A stretch of 47,239 bases of DNA. Source: an uncultured Bacteroidota bacterium. Its GTDB lineage: Bacteria; Bacteroidota; Bacteroidia; Chitinophagales; Chitinophagaceae. Location of the stretch: positions 1-47,239 of the forward strand of contig CAIMDZ010000142.1 of the NCBI GenBank assembly GCA_903839875.1, given 5' to 3'. Shown one piece after another: positions 41,686-47,239 of this stretch. The notes below the pieces were generated by a model that saw nothing but the letters and a program-made list of their open reading frames with translations, did no database searches and had not been told where the DNA came from. Each line of letters opens with the position of its first letter. Position 1 is the first letter of the stretch. Position numbers and translations under genes: made by a program.

Positions 41686-43032
41686 ATGAAGAGAACGGTA
41701 ATACTTTTTTTGCTTTTCCTGTCATTCTGTAATGCAGCTAATTCACAGCTAAGCTTTGCCACCCGTGTGCTTAAAGACTCGCTCTTTATACCCTGGGAAA
41801 TAATTTACGGCCCCGATAACCACTTATGGTTTACCCAAAAGAACGGCTTCATCTGCCGCATGGATACTGCCGGTATCCGGCTCGATACACTTTACCACGA
41901 GCCTGGCACCGTCACTATTAAAGAAAGCGGCATGCTGGGTATGGCGCTGCATCCCGATTTCGCCACCCAGCCATATGTTTATGTGATCTGGGAATACGCG
42001 GTACCCTCCGGCATCATCCACCAGCGCGTATCGCGCTATACCTGGGATGCCGGTGCCAACACACTTACAGCACCCTATATTGTGATGGATACTTCGCGTG
42101 GTTTCTGGTTTCACAATGGCAGCCGGCTCGTCATCGTCGGCGATAAACTTTTTATCACCGTTGGTGATGCCGCCGACAGCAGTAACCCGCAGAACCTGCA
42201 CAGCCTGAATGGTAAAATACTCCGCATCAATCTCGATGGCTCCATACCAGCCGACAACCCCATTGCCGGCAATCCTATATGGACCTGGGGGCACAGAAAC
42301 CCGCAGGGGCTTGTGTATGCAAACAACATCCTCTATAGCTCGGAGCATGGCCCCGAAACAGACGATGAGATCAACATCATTATGAAAGGCAGGAACTATG
42401 GCTGGCCCTGGGTTTCGGGGTATTGCGACCGCCCTGAGGAAATGACCTTCTGTCACGATTCCAATGTAGTGCAACCCATACACGCCTGGACGCCCACCAT
42501 AGCTCCCTGCGGCATTGACTTTTACCACCACCCCATGTTCCCATCCCTTGATAATTCCCTCATCCTCACTACCCTCAAAGACCAGCATCTCTACCAGTTA
42601 AAGCTGAACGACACCCACGACGCCATTACATCGGTATCCATCATCAACGGATTCAATTATGGCCGCCTCCGCGATATATGCATATCTCCCGAAGGCAAAA
42701 TATTCGCCACCACCAGCAACTCAAACCCCAACGACACCGGCAAAAAAGTGGACCGTATCATCGTAATGTACGACCCCGGTTTCAGCTACCTTACCGCCCC
42801 AATGGTATTATTTCCCAACCCCTCTTCCGACTATGTAAATATAATGGTACCCTCACCATGCATGCGGATCAGCTATAAACTTACCGGAATGGATGGCCGA
42901 AAAAACGGCGAAGGCTCCATGCCCTGCGGCAATCCGCGTATAAATATCAGCACCTTGCCCCCCGGTATTTATGACCTTGCCGTTACTACAGATTACGGCA
43001 AGACATATACAGGAACTATCCTCCGGAAATAA
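41686..43032 (+). CDS. Secreted PQQ-dependent sugar dehydrogenase (glucose/sorbosone dehydrogenase fold) with T9SS type A sorting domain
   Basis: 448 residues. Signal peptide 1-20 (ending NAANSQ). About 25-365 form the six-bladed GSDH propeller: LFIPWEIIYGPDNHLWFTQK, GMLGMALHPDF, the catalytic-type 'G(R/S)L...GDKLFITVGDA' strand, NGKILRINLDGSIP, GHRNPQGLVYANNILYSSEHGPETDDEINI (contains the sugar/PQQ loop) and GRNYGWPWVSG. The last about 75 residues (LFPNPSSDYVNIMV onward, ending TGTILRK) are a T9SS sorting domain. It likely oxidises aldoses at the cell surface with PQQ; no PQQ synthesis genes are in the window, and many Bacteroidota members take PQQ from outside or are of unproved activity. 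Confidence 0.88.
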   Translation: MKRTVILFLLFLSFCNAANSQLSFATRVLKDSLFIPWEIIYGPDNHLWFTQKNGFICRMDTAGIRLDTLYHEPGTVTIKESGMLGMALHPDFATQPYVYVIWEYAVPSGIIHQRVSRYTWDAGANTLTAPYIVMDTSRGFWFHNGSRLVIVGDKLFITVGDAADSSNPQNLHSLNGKILRINLDGSIPADNPIAGNPIWTWGHRNPQGLVYANNILYSSEHGPETDDEINIIMKGRNYGWPWVSGYCDRPEEMTFCHDSNVVQPIHAWTPTIAPCGIDFYHHPMFPSLDNSLILTTLKDQHLYQLKLNDTHDAITSVSIINGFNYGRLRDICISPEGKIFATTSNSNPNDTGKKVDRIIVMYDPGFSYLTAPMVLFPNPSSDYVNIMVPSPCMRISYKLTGMDGRKNGEGSMPCGNPRINISTLPPGIYDLAVTTDYGKTYTGTILRK

Positions 43033-43046
43033 AGAAAAACACCGAT

Positions 43047-43076
43047 TTTGCCATTCCACCAGAAATACTATCTTTG
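43047..43076 (+). promoter_or_regulatory. Promoter of tRNA-Phe
   Basis: TTTG (43047-43050), 18 bp, then TATCTTTG (43069-43076), close to the Bacteroidota consensus. The tRNA begins 17 bp after the -7 element, giving a start site near 43083. Confidence 0.75.
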
Positions 43077-43093
43077 CACTCCCAAAACGGAAT

Positions 43094-43166
43094 GGTGCGG
43101 TAGCTCAGTTGGTAGAGCAAAGGACTGAAAATCCTTGTGTCGGGGGTTCAATTCCCTCCCACACCA
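43094..43166 (+). tRNA. tRNA-Phe (anticodon GAA)
   Basis: A 73-nt cloverleaf: acceptor GGTGCGG with CCACACC, D arm GCTC..GAGC, anticodon stem AAGGA/TCCTT with loop CTGAAAA (GAA at 34-36), variable GTGTC, T arm GGGGG/CCCTC with loop TTCAATT, discriminator A. CCA is not encoded. One acceptor pair is mismatched (C5 with A68), and the T stem has a G-T pair. The 3' part may have been exchanged by an integrated element. Confidence 0.93.
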
Positions 43167-43176
43167 CATAGAATAG

Positions 43177-43215
43177 ACCACAAACAATTGATTATCAATC
43201 GTTTGTGGTTTTTTA
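43177..43215 (+). terminator. Terminator of tRNA-Phe
   Basis: ACCACAAAC (43177-43185) pairs with GTTTGTGGT (43201-43209), with an inner ATTGA/TCAAT extension, followed by a T-rich run. It lies 10 bp after the tRNA. Directly after it AGTTGCCC occurs twice (43225-43232 and 43237-43244). Confidence 0.85.
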
Positions 43216-43391
43216 TTTTAATTTAGTTGCCCGAATAGTTGCCCAACTGTCCATATTCTTACCCTTTGTCCCTGTATCTCTGTACAATAAATAATTTAGT
43301 CCTTAATTCTTAGTGGGGGGTGTGTTTTATATCCTTTGGTTGCTTTGACTGCCTCCCTAAATTTTTTTTTATTTTCGTATATGCGTTTTCC

Positions 43392-43850
43392 ATGTCCAAT
43401 ACTAATACTCCGGTTAATAAATTCCCTGTAGGAAATCAGTTTTATAAACTGGCATCCTTTACCGGCAGACCTAAATTATTTGCTACTCCTGATGATCTAT
43501 TAACAGCCGCTTTCGATTACTTTGATTATTGCGAAAATAATCCGGTTATCAAATACGGCATCTATGGCTGTCCTCCAAGAATGGTCGGGGTGAAAAAAAT
43601 GAGGGCAATGTCCTTGCAGGGTCTTTGCGCTCATATCGGCCTATGCCATTTGAGGCGGTATAAACAAAATGCCGAGTTTGTGCCAGTCATCGCGTATATA
43701 CAAAATGTAATCTTCTCATGGAACATCGAAGGGGCTGCTGCGGGGGTCTTAAATCCTTGTGTTGTCGCTCGTGTTCTTGGGTTGGTGGAACAGGTGGCAA
43801 GGGAAAGGGTGTCGGTGAATGTTGTCTTTTATAATCCTGAAAAATGTTAG
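43392..43850 (+). CDS. Phage terminase small subunit-like (gp3 DNA-packaging family)
   Basis: 152 residues from the ATG at 43392 (MSNTNTPVNKFPVGN); the open frame extends upstream but the earlier part is hydrophobic and unlike the family. Pattern of Bacteroidota terminase small subunits: GRPKLFATPDDLLTAAFDYF (about 25-44; usually 'GRP..F.TPEELW.AA.EYF.W'), CENNPVIK (usually 'CDENP..K'), MSLQGLCAHIGL (usually 'T..GLC.FLG'), then FVPVIAYIQNVIF and EGAAAGVLNPCVVARVLGL (usually 'EGAAVG.FN..IIARDLGL'). In phages it recognises DNA for packaging. No large terminase or other phage gene follows, so it is a remnant or part of a satellite-like island at the tRNA. Confidence 0.7.
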   Translation: MSNTNTPVNKFPVGNQFYKLASFTGRPKLFATPDDLLTAAFDYFDYCENNPVIKYGIYGCPPRMVGVKKMRAMSLQGLCAHIGLCHLRRYKQNAEFVPVIAYIQNVIFSWNIEGAAAGVLNPCVVARVLGLVEQVARERVSVNVVFYNPEKC

Positions 43851-43867
43851 AAAATCGAATACTGTTT

Positions 43868-44536
43868 CTAAAATTTATCAAGTTTATTTTTTTTGTCCTC
43901 AGTCTTTTTTTTATATTCTGCTCTCCAGCAATCATTAGCTTCTTTATCCAGTATAAGATTAATTAAATAAAATCCATATAAATGCTTTTCTTTACAATCA
44001 TCATTGTAATAATTACTAAGTAATCTCCAGCATTCAACTTGTTTATCCTTCCGCCATGTCTTAGTAAAATCGTTTTCCTGATGCTGTATTTTTGCTCCTG
44101 TAAAATTATTCTGACAGTATATAATTTTGGTATCTTCTTCTATTTTTGCCTTCCCATATTTTGTATCTAAAGCATCATCCAATTCACTTGAACCTTTGCA
44201 TTCCAGTGAATACAATGAATCATTGTAAAATTTAATAGTTATTTCTTTAATCTGAATAAACAATATTTCAATTGAATATATTTGATATTCATCTTCTAAA
44301 GGACAATTGGTAGAATGATTTAACTTATATACTCCATCAAGTTTCTTTTCAAATACTTCAGATACAGGTTGATAATTTACCTCTAATATTGATCTGCCTG
44401 TAATTTTAACAAGTGAATCTAAAACCTTACTTTTTAATGCTCCTAATTTAAACAGACCAATCCCATTTATTTTAGTTTGAGCATTAAGCATAAATGGTAA
44501 GAATGCAATTAGTAAAACGTTGAATATCTGTTTCAT
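43868..44536 (-). CDS. Secreted hypothetical protein, paralogue A (222 aa)
   Basis: Signal peptide 1-19 (NVLLIAFLPFMLNAQ), then FKLGALKSKVLDSLVKITG, the 'G..K..V...L' motif common in Bacteroidota secreted proteins of unknown function. The centre has IKFYNDSLYSLEC and LDTKYGKAKIEED. Four later Cys (CQNN, CWRL, CKEK, CWRA) and a Lys-rich tail ending KKNKLDKF follow. The gene is distinctly AT-rich compared with the core genes to its left. The next upstream gene is a truncated paralogue. Function unknown. Confidence 0.65.
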   Translation of the reverse strand: MKQIFNVLLIAFLPFMLNAQTKINGIGLFKLGALKSKVLDSLVKITGRSILEVNYQPVSEVFEKKLDGVYKLNHSTNCPLEDEYQIYSIEILFIQIKEITIKFYNDSLYSLECKGSSELDDALDTKYGKAKIEEDTKIIYCQNNFTGAKIQHQENDFTKTWRKDKQVECWRLLSNYYNDDCKEKHLYGFYLINLILDKEANDCWRAEYKKKTEDKKNKLDKF

Positions 44537-44599
44537 TTTTTAGCTGATTTATCTATGGCAAAAATTTTATTTTTTATTCTCTCACCATTCCAGTTTGCA

Positions 44600-45055
44600 T
44601 TAAAATTTATCAAGCTTATCTTTTAATTCTTTTTTTTGTTTTTCTTCTCTTTCTTTATTTCTCCTTTTGTAATACTTCGCCCCACAATCTCTTATTTTAT
44701 CGAAAATTAGTTTCTTCTCAATAATAAAATAGCCACAATATTTATCATCGCCAACGCAACCATCACAATAGCCACAATAACAGGTAATATTATTGTCTGA
44801 TCGCCAAGTAACTTTATAGGAAGTGAGAATTCTTTTTTTGTCGTATGAATTATAGTGACTTTTTACAAGTTTTCCTTTTCCATATTTTACATTCACTGCA
44901 TTTTCAATCTCCCTACTCCATTCAGCTTGAAAAGAAACCAAAGAATCACGATGAAATACTATAAATATGTTCTTAAAATAAATTCCGGAAATTATAAAAC
45001 TGGGCATATCATATCTCTCATAATCGGGACAAAAATAAACATCGTTTATTTTCAT
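44600..45055 (-). CDS. Paralogue B of the 43868 gene, N-terminus missing
   Basis: 151 residues from the ATG at 45055. It aligns by eye with the second half of paralogue A: IFIVFHRDSLVSFQAEWSRE with IKFYNDSLYSLECKGSSEL, NVKYGKGKLVKS with DTKYGKAKIEED, TWRSDN with TWRKDK, and the tail KDKLDKF with KNKLDKF. No signal peptide. The frame continues upstream to about 45135 (SGEPIEYVDIVGLADGHIY) before a stop, so more of the protein was once encoded and the 5' end has been lost. Cys-rich middle (CYCGYCDGCVGDDKYCGYF). AT-rich. Probably a decayed duplicate. The 330 bp upstream (45056-45385) hold this leader and AT-rich DNA. Confidence 0.5.
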   Translation of the reverse strand: MKINDVYFCPDYERYDMPSFIISGIYFKNIFIVFHRDSLVSFQAEWSREIENAVNVKYGKGKLVKSHYNSYDKKRILTSYKVTWRSDNNITCYCGYCDGCVGDDKYCGYFIIEKKLIFDKIRDCGAKYYKRRNKEREEKQKKELKDKLDKF

Positions 45056-45385
45056 TTCATTTTCCTCAATTGCTTTATATATATGACCATCAGCAAGCCC
45101 AACAATATCAACATACTCAATTGGCTCTCCAGAATTGCTTTACTTGTCTAATCAGGAGAGCATTTTCCTATTCAGACAATTCAGTTAAACTTGTATTTTA
45201 GTCCACAACATCAGAATAATTCCATTTTTAGGAAATCAATCCTCAAAATGGAAAATATTATTAACATATATATATTTAAATAATTGATTATCTACCATTT
45301 ATAATTATGGCATGCTATTAGTATTATACTTAGCAAATCAAACTCAAACTCAAACAAATTTCTCAAACAAACAAAAATCTAAAAA

Positions 45386-45472
45386 ATGAAACAGGTAATC
45401 GCTAATTTTATCGCATGGTTAAAGTCGAATTTTGATTTTCAATTTCACTGCATGCCAATGGAAAATGTTTAA
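45386..45472 (+). CDS. 28-codon ORF with its own terminator
   Basis: ATG at 45386, TAA at 45470-45472. The peptide begins MKQVIANFIAWLKSNFDFQF and ends HCMPMENV. The first 17 residues would make an amphipathic helix with two Lys, as in small membrane-active peptides. A good rho-independent terminator follows 28 bp after the stop. A-rich leader (TCAAACTCAAACTCAAACAA) precedes the start. It is too short for similarity-based naming; it may be a small peptide, a leader peptide, or chance within a small RNA. Confidence 0.4.
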   Translation: MKQVIANFIAWLKSNFDFQFHCMPMENV

Positions 45473-45499
45473 ACAACATTCCAAATTTAAAATCACTCA

Positions 45500-45528
45500 A
45501 CGCTCCTGATCTTTATGGGGCGTTTTTT
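45500..45528 (+). terminator. Rho-independent terminator after the 28-codon ORF
   Basis: ACGCTCC (45500-45506) pairs with GGGGCGT (45517-45523) with one G-T pair, followed by a run of six T. Confidence 0.8.
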
Positions 45529-45537
45529 ATTCCCGCC

Positions 45538-45562
45538 GTTGTTGGTGTTCTTCACCAACAAC
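45538..45562. repeat. Perfect 10-bp hairpin, REP-like
   Basis: GTTGTTGGTG (45538-45547) and CACCAACAAC (45553-45562) around TTCTT. It is followed by a GC-rich stretch (CTCGCGCTGGGCTGGCGCC). No T run follows; it resembles dispersed palindromes. The remaining sequence to 45729 holds nothing recognisable. Confidence 0.6.
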
Positions 45563-45729
45563 CTCGCGCTGGGCTGGCGCCATATTCATACATTCGTTGC
45601 AATCGGAATTTATTGCTATCCCTTACCCAAATTTAATTTTCGATCAGGGAAACTGGGTAGAAACCCCGTCAGTATCCCATGGCGGCGAATCAGAAGGGTG
45701 TTTCGTTAAAGCTGACATCGCACTGCAAA

Positions 45730-46158
45730 TTAATCTATATTCAATCCCAGTCTTTTTTTCAACACATTTATGATCAGTTTTATTGATTCATGGCTAAGTG
45801 GCTTGATAAGGTAATACTCTACAAGCTTATTAGATTTCATCCTGGTAATTTCATCCTTATTTTCCGATTGAGACAAAACATAAATTTTTACATGGTTTTT
45901 AACCGATGCATCTAATTTCTCAAACTGCTCAAGAAATTGCCATGCATCCATTTCAGGCATTGAAATATCCAGAAACAATATGGCAGTCTTATCATTCTTC
46001 GCTTTTGAATACTTACTTGCTATGTATTTAAACCCCTCCTGGGAATCAATGAAGTCCGAGATTTCAATAGTCGGGTAAATATCTGCCACTACTTTACGAC
46101 ATACCGCATTATTTATTTTATCGTCGTCTATAATAATAAATTCACTAATAAAGCTCAT
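45730..46158 (-). CDS. Single-domain response regulator (CheY-like receiver)
   Basis: 142 residues, a stand-alone receiver. Acidic pocket DDD at 11-13, phosphoacceptor Asp64 in LFLDISMPEMDAWQFL, Ser96 in YVLSQS (Thr/Ser switch position) and Lys119 in YLIKPL. No output domain, so it acts through protein contact or in a phosphorelay, as do many Bacteroidota receivers with the 'DDD..N' opening. Its histidine kinase is not in the window. A 100-bp gap separates it from the DUF4190-like gene upstream. Confidence 0.92.
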   Translation of the reverse strand: MSFISEFIIIDDDKINNAVCRKVVADIYPTIEISDFIDSQEGFKYIASKYSKAKNDKTAILFLDISMPEMDAWQFLEQFEKLDASVKNHVKIYVLSQSENKDEITRMKSNKLVEYYLIKPLSHESIKLIINVLKKRLGLNID

Positions 46159-46260
46159 ATAAAATGTTTAATAGAATACAAGATAAGAACTTACTAATAA
46201 ATCATACACATTTTTATAAATTTTCAGAAGCAATTCCCAAAAACCAGTGCTTTCTGCTGA

Positions 46261-46881
46261 TTAGCTGTTGTTATTCAGGAAACAATGGATAACCAACCAG
46301 GAGATGGGTGGCAATATGGTGATACAGCCCAAAACCATAGCTGCAATTGCCCAGCCTAACCCCGGCTCCTTCGACCTGGTCACAAACAGGCCTGCCCAAA
46401 ATGCAAAACTCCCTAAGGCAATTATCGCCACTATTGCTATGTCAATCGCCGTAACAGAAAAGGTGATCGGTAAACACATAAATCCGACTGTTAATACACC
46501 CAGGCAACCACAAATAAAAGCAGCCATAGAAAGTCCGTTATCACGGTTACCATATCCTCGGAATAAAGGATGTGTCAACGAAACCCAATAGTTTTTCACC
46601 CCTTTTATCCATTGGAAGCCTTTTGAAAAAATGCTTTTTTTTCTGGTGCCAGATGATATAGCAGATGAGGAATAATCCTCCCTGACGTCAGCAGGCCTTG
46701 CTACAGGCAAGGCTGATGTTTCAGGCTTAATACAGGCAGAGCTGATATTTGATGTATCTGCTTTCGTTTCAACCTGGTTATTCACTACAGGCAAAGCCTT
46801 TGTTGGAAGGGCAGCAAATAATTGCGTATGCACAACAAAGAGCAGCATTATTATTGCGAACAAAAGTTTCATATTTTTCAT
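46261..46881 (-). CDS. DUF4190-like membrane protein with signal peptide
   Basis: 206 residues (start at 46881, or the internal MKLLF at 46872). Signal peptide about 1-23 (LLFAIIMLLFVVHTQLFA), a Ser/Thr/Pro-rich linker, a short basic segment (RKKSIFSKGFQWIKG), then a C-terminal domain of three or four membrane helices: LSMAAFICGCLGVLTVGFMCLPI, AIVAIIALGSFAFWAGLFVT, LGWAIAAMVLGCITILPPI. The pattern 'LS.AAF..G.LG.......' and 'GLG.AI.A.VLG.I' is that of DUF4190. Function unknown. Such proteins with a signal peptide and linker are frequent in Chitinophagaceae (recollection, not checked). Confidence 0.7.
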   Translation of the reverse strand: MKNMKLLFAIIMLLFVVHTQLFAALPTKALPVVNNQVETKADTSNISSACIKPETSALPVARPADVREDYSSSAISSGTRKKSIFSKGFQWIKGVKNYWVSLTHPLFRGYGNRDNGLSMAAFICGCLGVLTVGFMCLPITFSVTAIDIAIVAIIALGSFAFWAGLFVTRSKEPGLGWAIAAMVLGCITILPPISWLVIHCFLNNNS

Positions 46882-47161
46882 CGTTTGATTTAAATTTTCA
46901 CCATTTTTTCAGGTACCGCCTGCTTGAGATGTAGACTTTTTGCACGAAGAGTTAATTATTCATTATCTATTTCACAAAGATTTAATTTATTTATAAACAA
47001 TACAATAACCGGAAGTAATTATTTTTATCTAACGGTTTTCAGGGATGGCACTCCACCGAACCATGGAAGACATCACAACCGATATCACACGTACTATCTT
47101 AACGTCAGTTCGGAGCAGAAAGTAATGGTTTTCAGGATGTTATAGCAACTATTATAAAATA
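46882..47161. other. Non-coding stretch
   Basis: About 280 bp with no credible gene; AT-rich, with the upstream region of the DUF4190-like gene on the left. I see no promoter of consensus quality until 47176. Confidence 0.4.
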
Positions 47162-47218
47162 CATAAGTTCAGCACTATCTTTGTATCAACCAAAACACAA
47201 ATATGCACTGAACTTATG
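47162..47218 (+). promoter_or_regulatory. Inverted repeat around a -7 element, overlapping a start codon
   Basis: CATAAGTTCAG (47162-47172) and CTGAACTTATG (47208-47218) are exact reverse complements 35 bp apart. Between them TATCTTTG (47176-47183) fits the Bacteroidota -7 element. The right arm includes the ATG of the next gene, so the transcript would start between the arms. This suits a repressor site pair or a mobile-element end. Confidence 0.5.
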
Positions 47219-47239
47219 AATGAGCACAAATTAGTGGAA
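47216..47239 (+). CDS. Start of a gene running off the right edge
   Basis: ATG at 47216 opens a frame reading MNEHKLVE to the window end. The promoter element at 47176-47183 is well placed for it. Too little is present to name it. Confidence 0.4.

Noticed and set aside
41824-42588. 254-codon minus-strand frame
   Set aside because: Antisense to the sugar dehydrogenase propeller; the + strand has signal peptide, motifs and sorting domain.
46924-47145. 73-codon + strand frame
   Set aside because: No start context, no family, and composition unlike the surrounding genes.

Overview
The window looks like a chromosomal segment of a Bacteroidota bacterium, most likely from the Chitinophagales/Sphingobacteriales side (inference). 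The evidence is a type IX secretion system (T9SS) gene set with type A and type B C-terminal sorting domains, choice-of-anchor L and PorP/SprF families, the ftsK-lolA gene pair, and repeated use of the Bacteroidota -7 promoter element TAnnTTTG with TTTG upstream. Shine-Dalgarno sites are not evident.

Left part (1-12.3 kb) is accessory DNA. The 5' end of an IS630-family transposase runs off the left edge and abuts a 2019-residue RHS/YD-repeat protein that has no signal peptide and ends in an AHH-motif nuclease-like toxin domain, followed by a probable immunity gene. Next is a graveyard of insertion sequences: an IS1380 transposase without its N-terminus, an IS21 end with a roughly 24-bp ladder of repeats, a truncated istA, and an IS701-type transposase tail fused to it. 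Then come a nonsense-truncated XRE regulator with a divergent small gene, and about 1.1 kb of palindromic and direct repeats.

Middle part (12.3-43 kb) is mostly core genome: a two-gene membrane protein operon, an OxyR-type regulator with C199/C208 and a textbook promoter, a 2578-residue secreted protein (12 NHL units, 23 Ig-like units, T9SS sorting domain), a SpeE-like methyltransferase, plsY, a frameshifted prmA, and a GlsB/YeaQ protein. A T9SS/gliding-type trio follows (giant type-B-sorted adhesin, PorP/SprF, PorE-like OmpA protein), then ftsK-lolA, fabD, a four-helix-bundle protein, a YciO/Sua5 protein, a GT2 glycosyltransferase, a PAP2 phosphatase and a secreted PQQ-type sugar dehydrogenase. 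Short intergenic arrays of an 8-bp unit (CCTATCAA) recur at four places; one supplies the last codons of the YciO/Sua5 gene.

Right part (43-47.2 kb) starts with tRNA-Phe and its promoter and terminator. It continues with a phage terminase small-subunit-like gene, two AT-rich paralogous genes (one 5'-truncated), a 28-codon ORF with its own terminator, a single-domain response regulator, a DUF4190-like membrane protein, and the start of a further gene under an inverted repeat. The tRNA/terminase arrangement suggests a decayed integrated element. No CRISPR array or rRNA was seen. The best candidates for something not routinely described are the RHS-AHH toxin/immunity locus with its displaced 5' end, the tRNA-Phe-linked island with the 28-codon transcript, and the dispersed CCTATCAA arrays.
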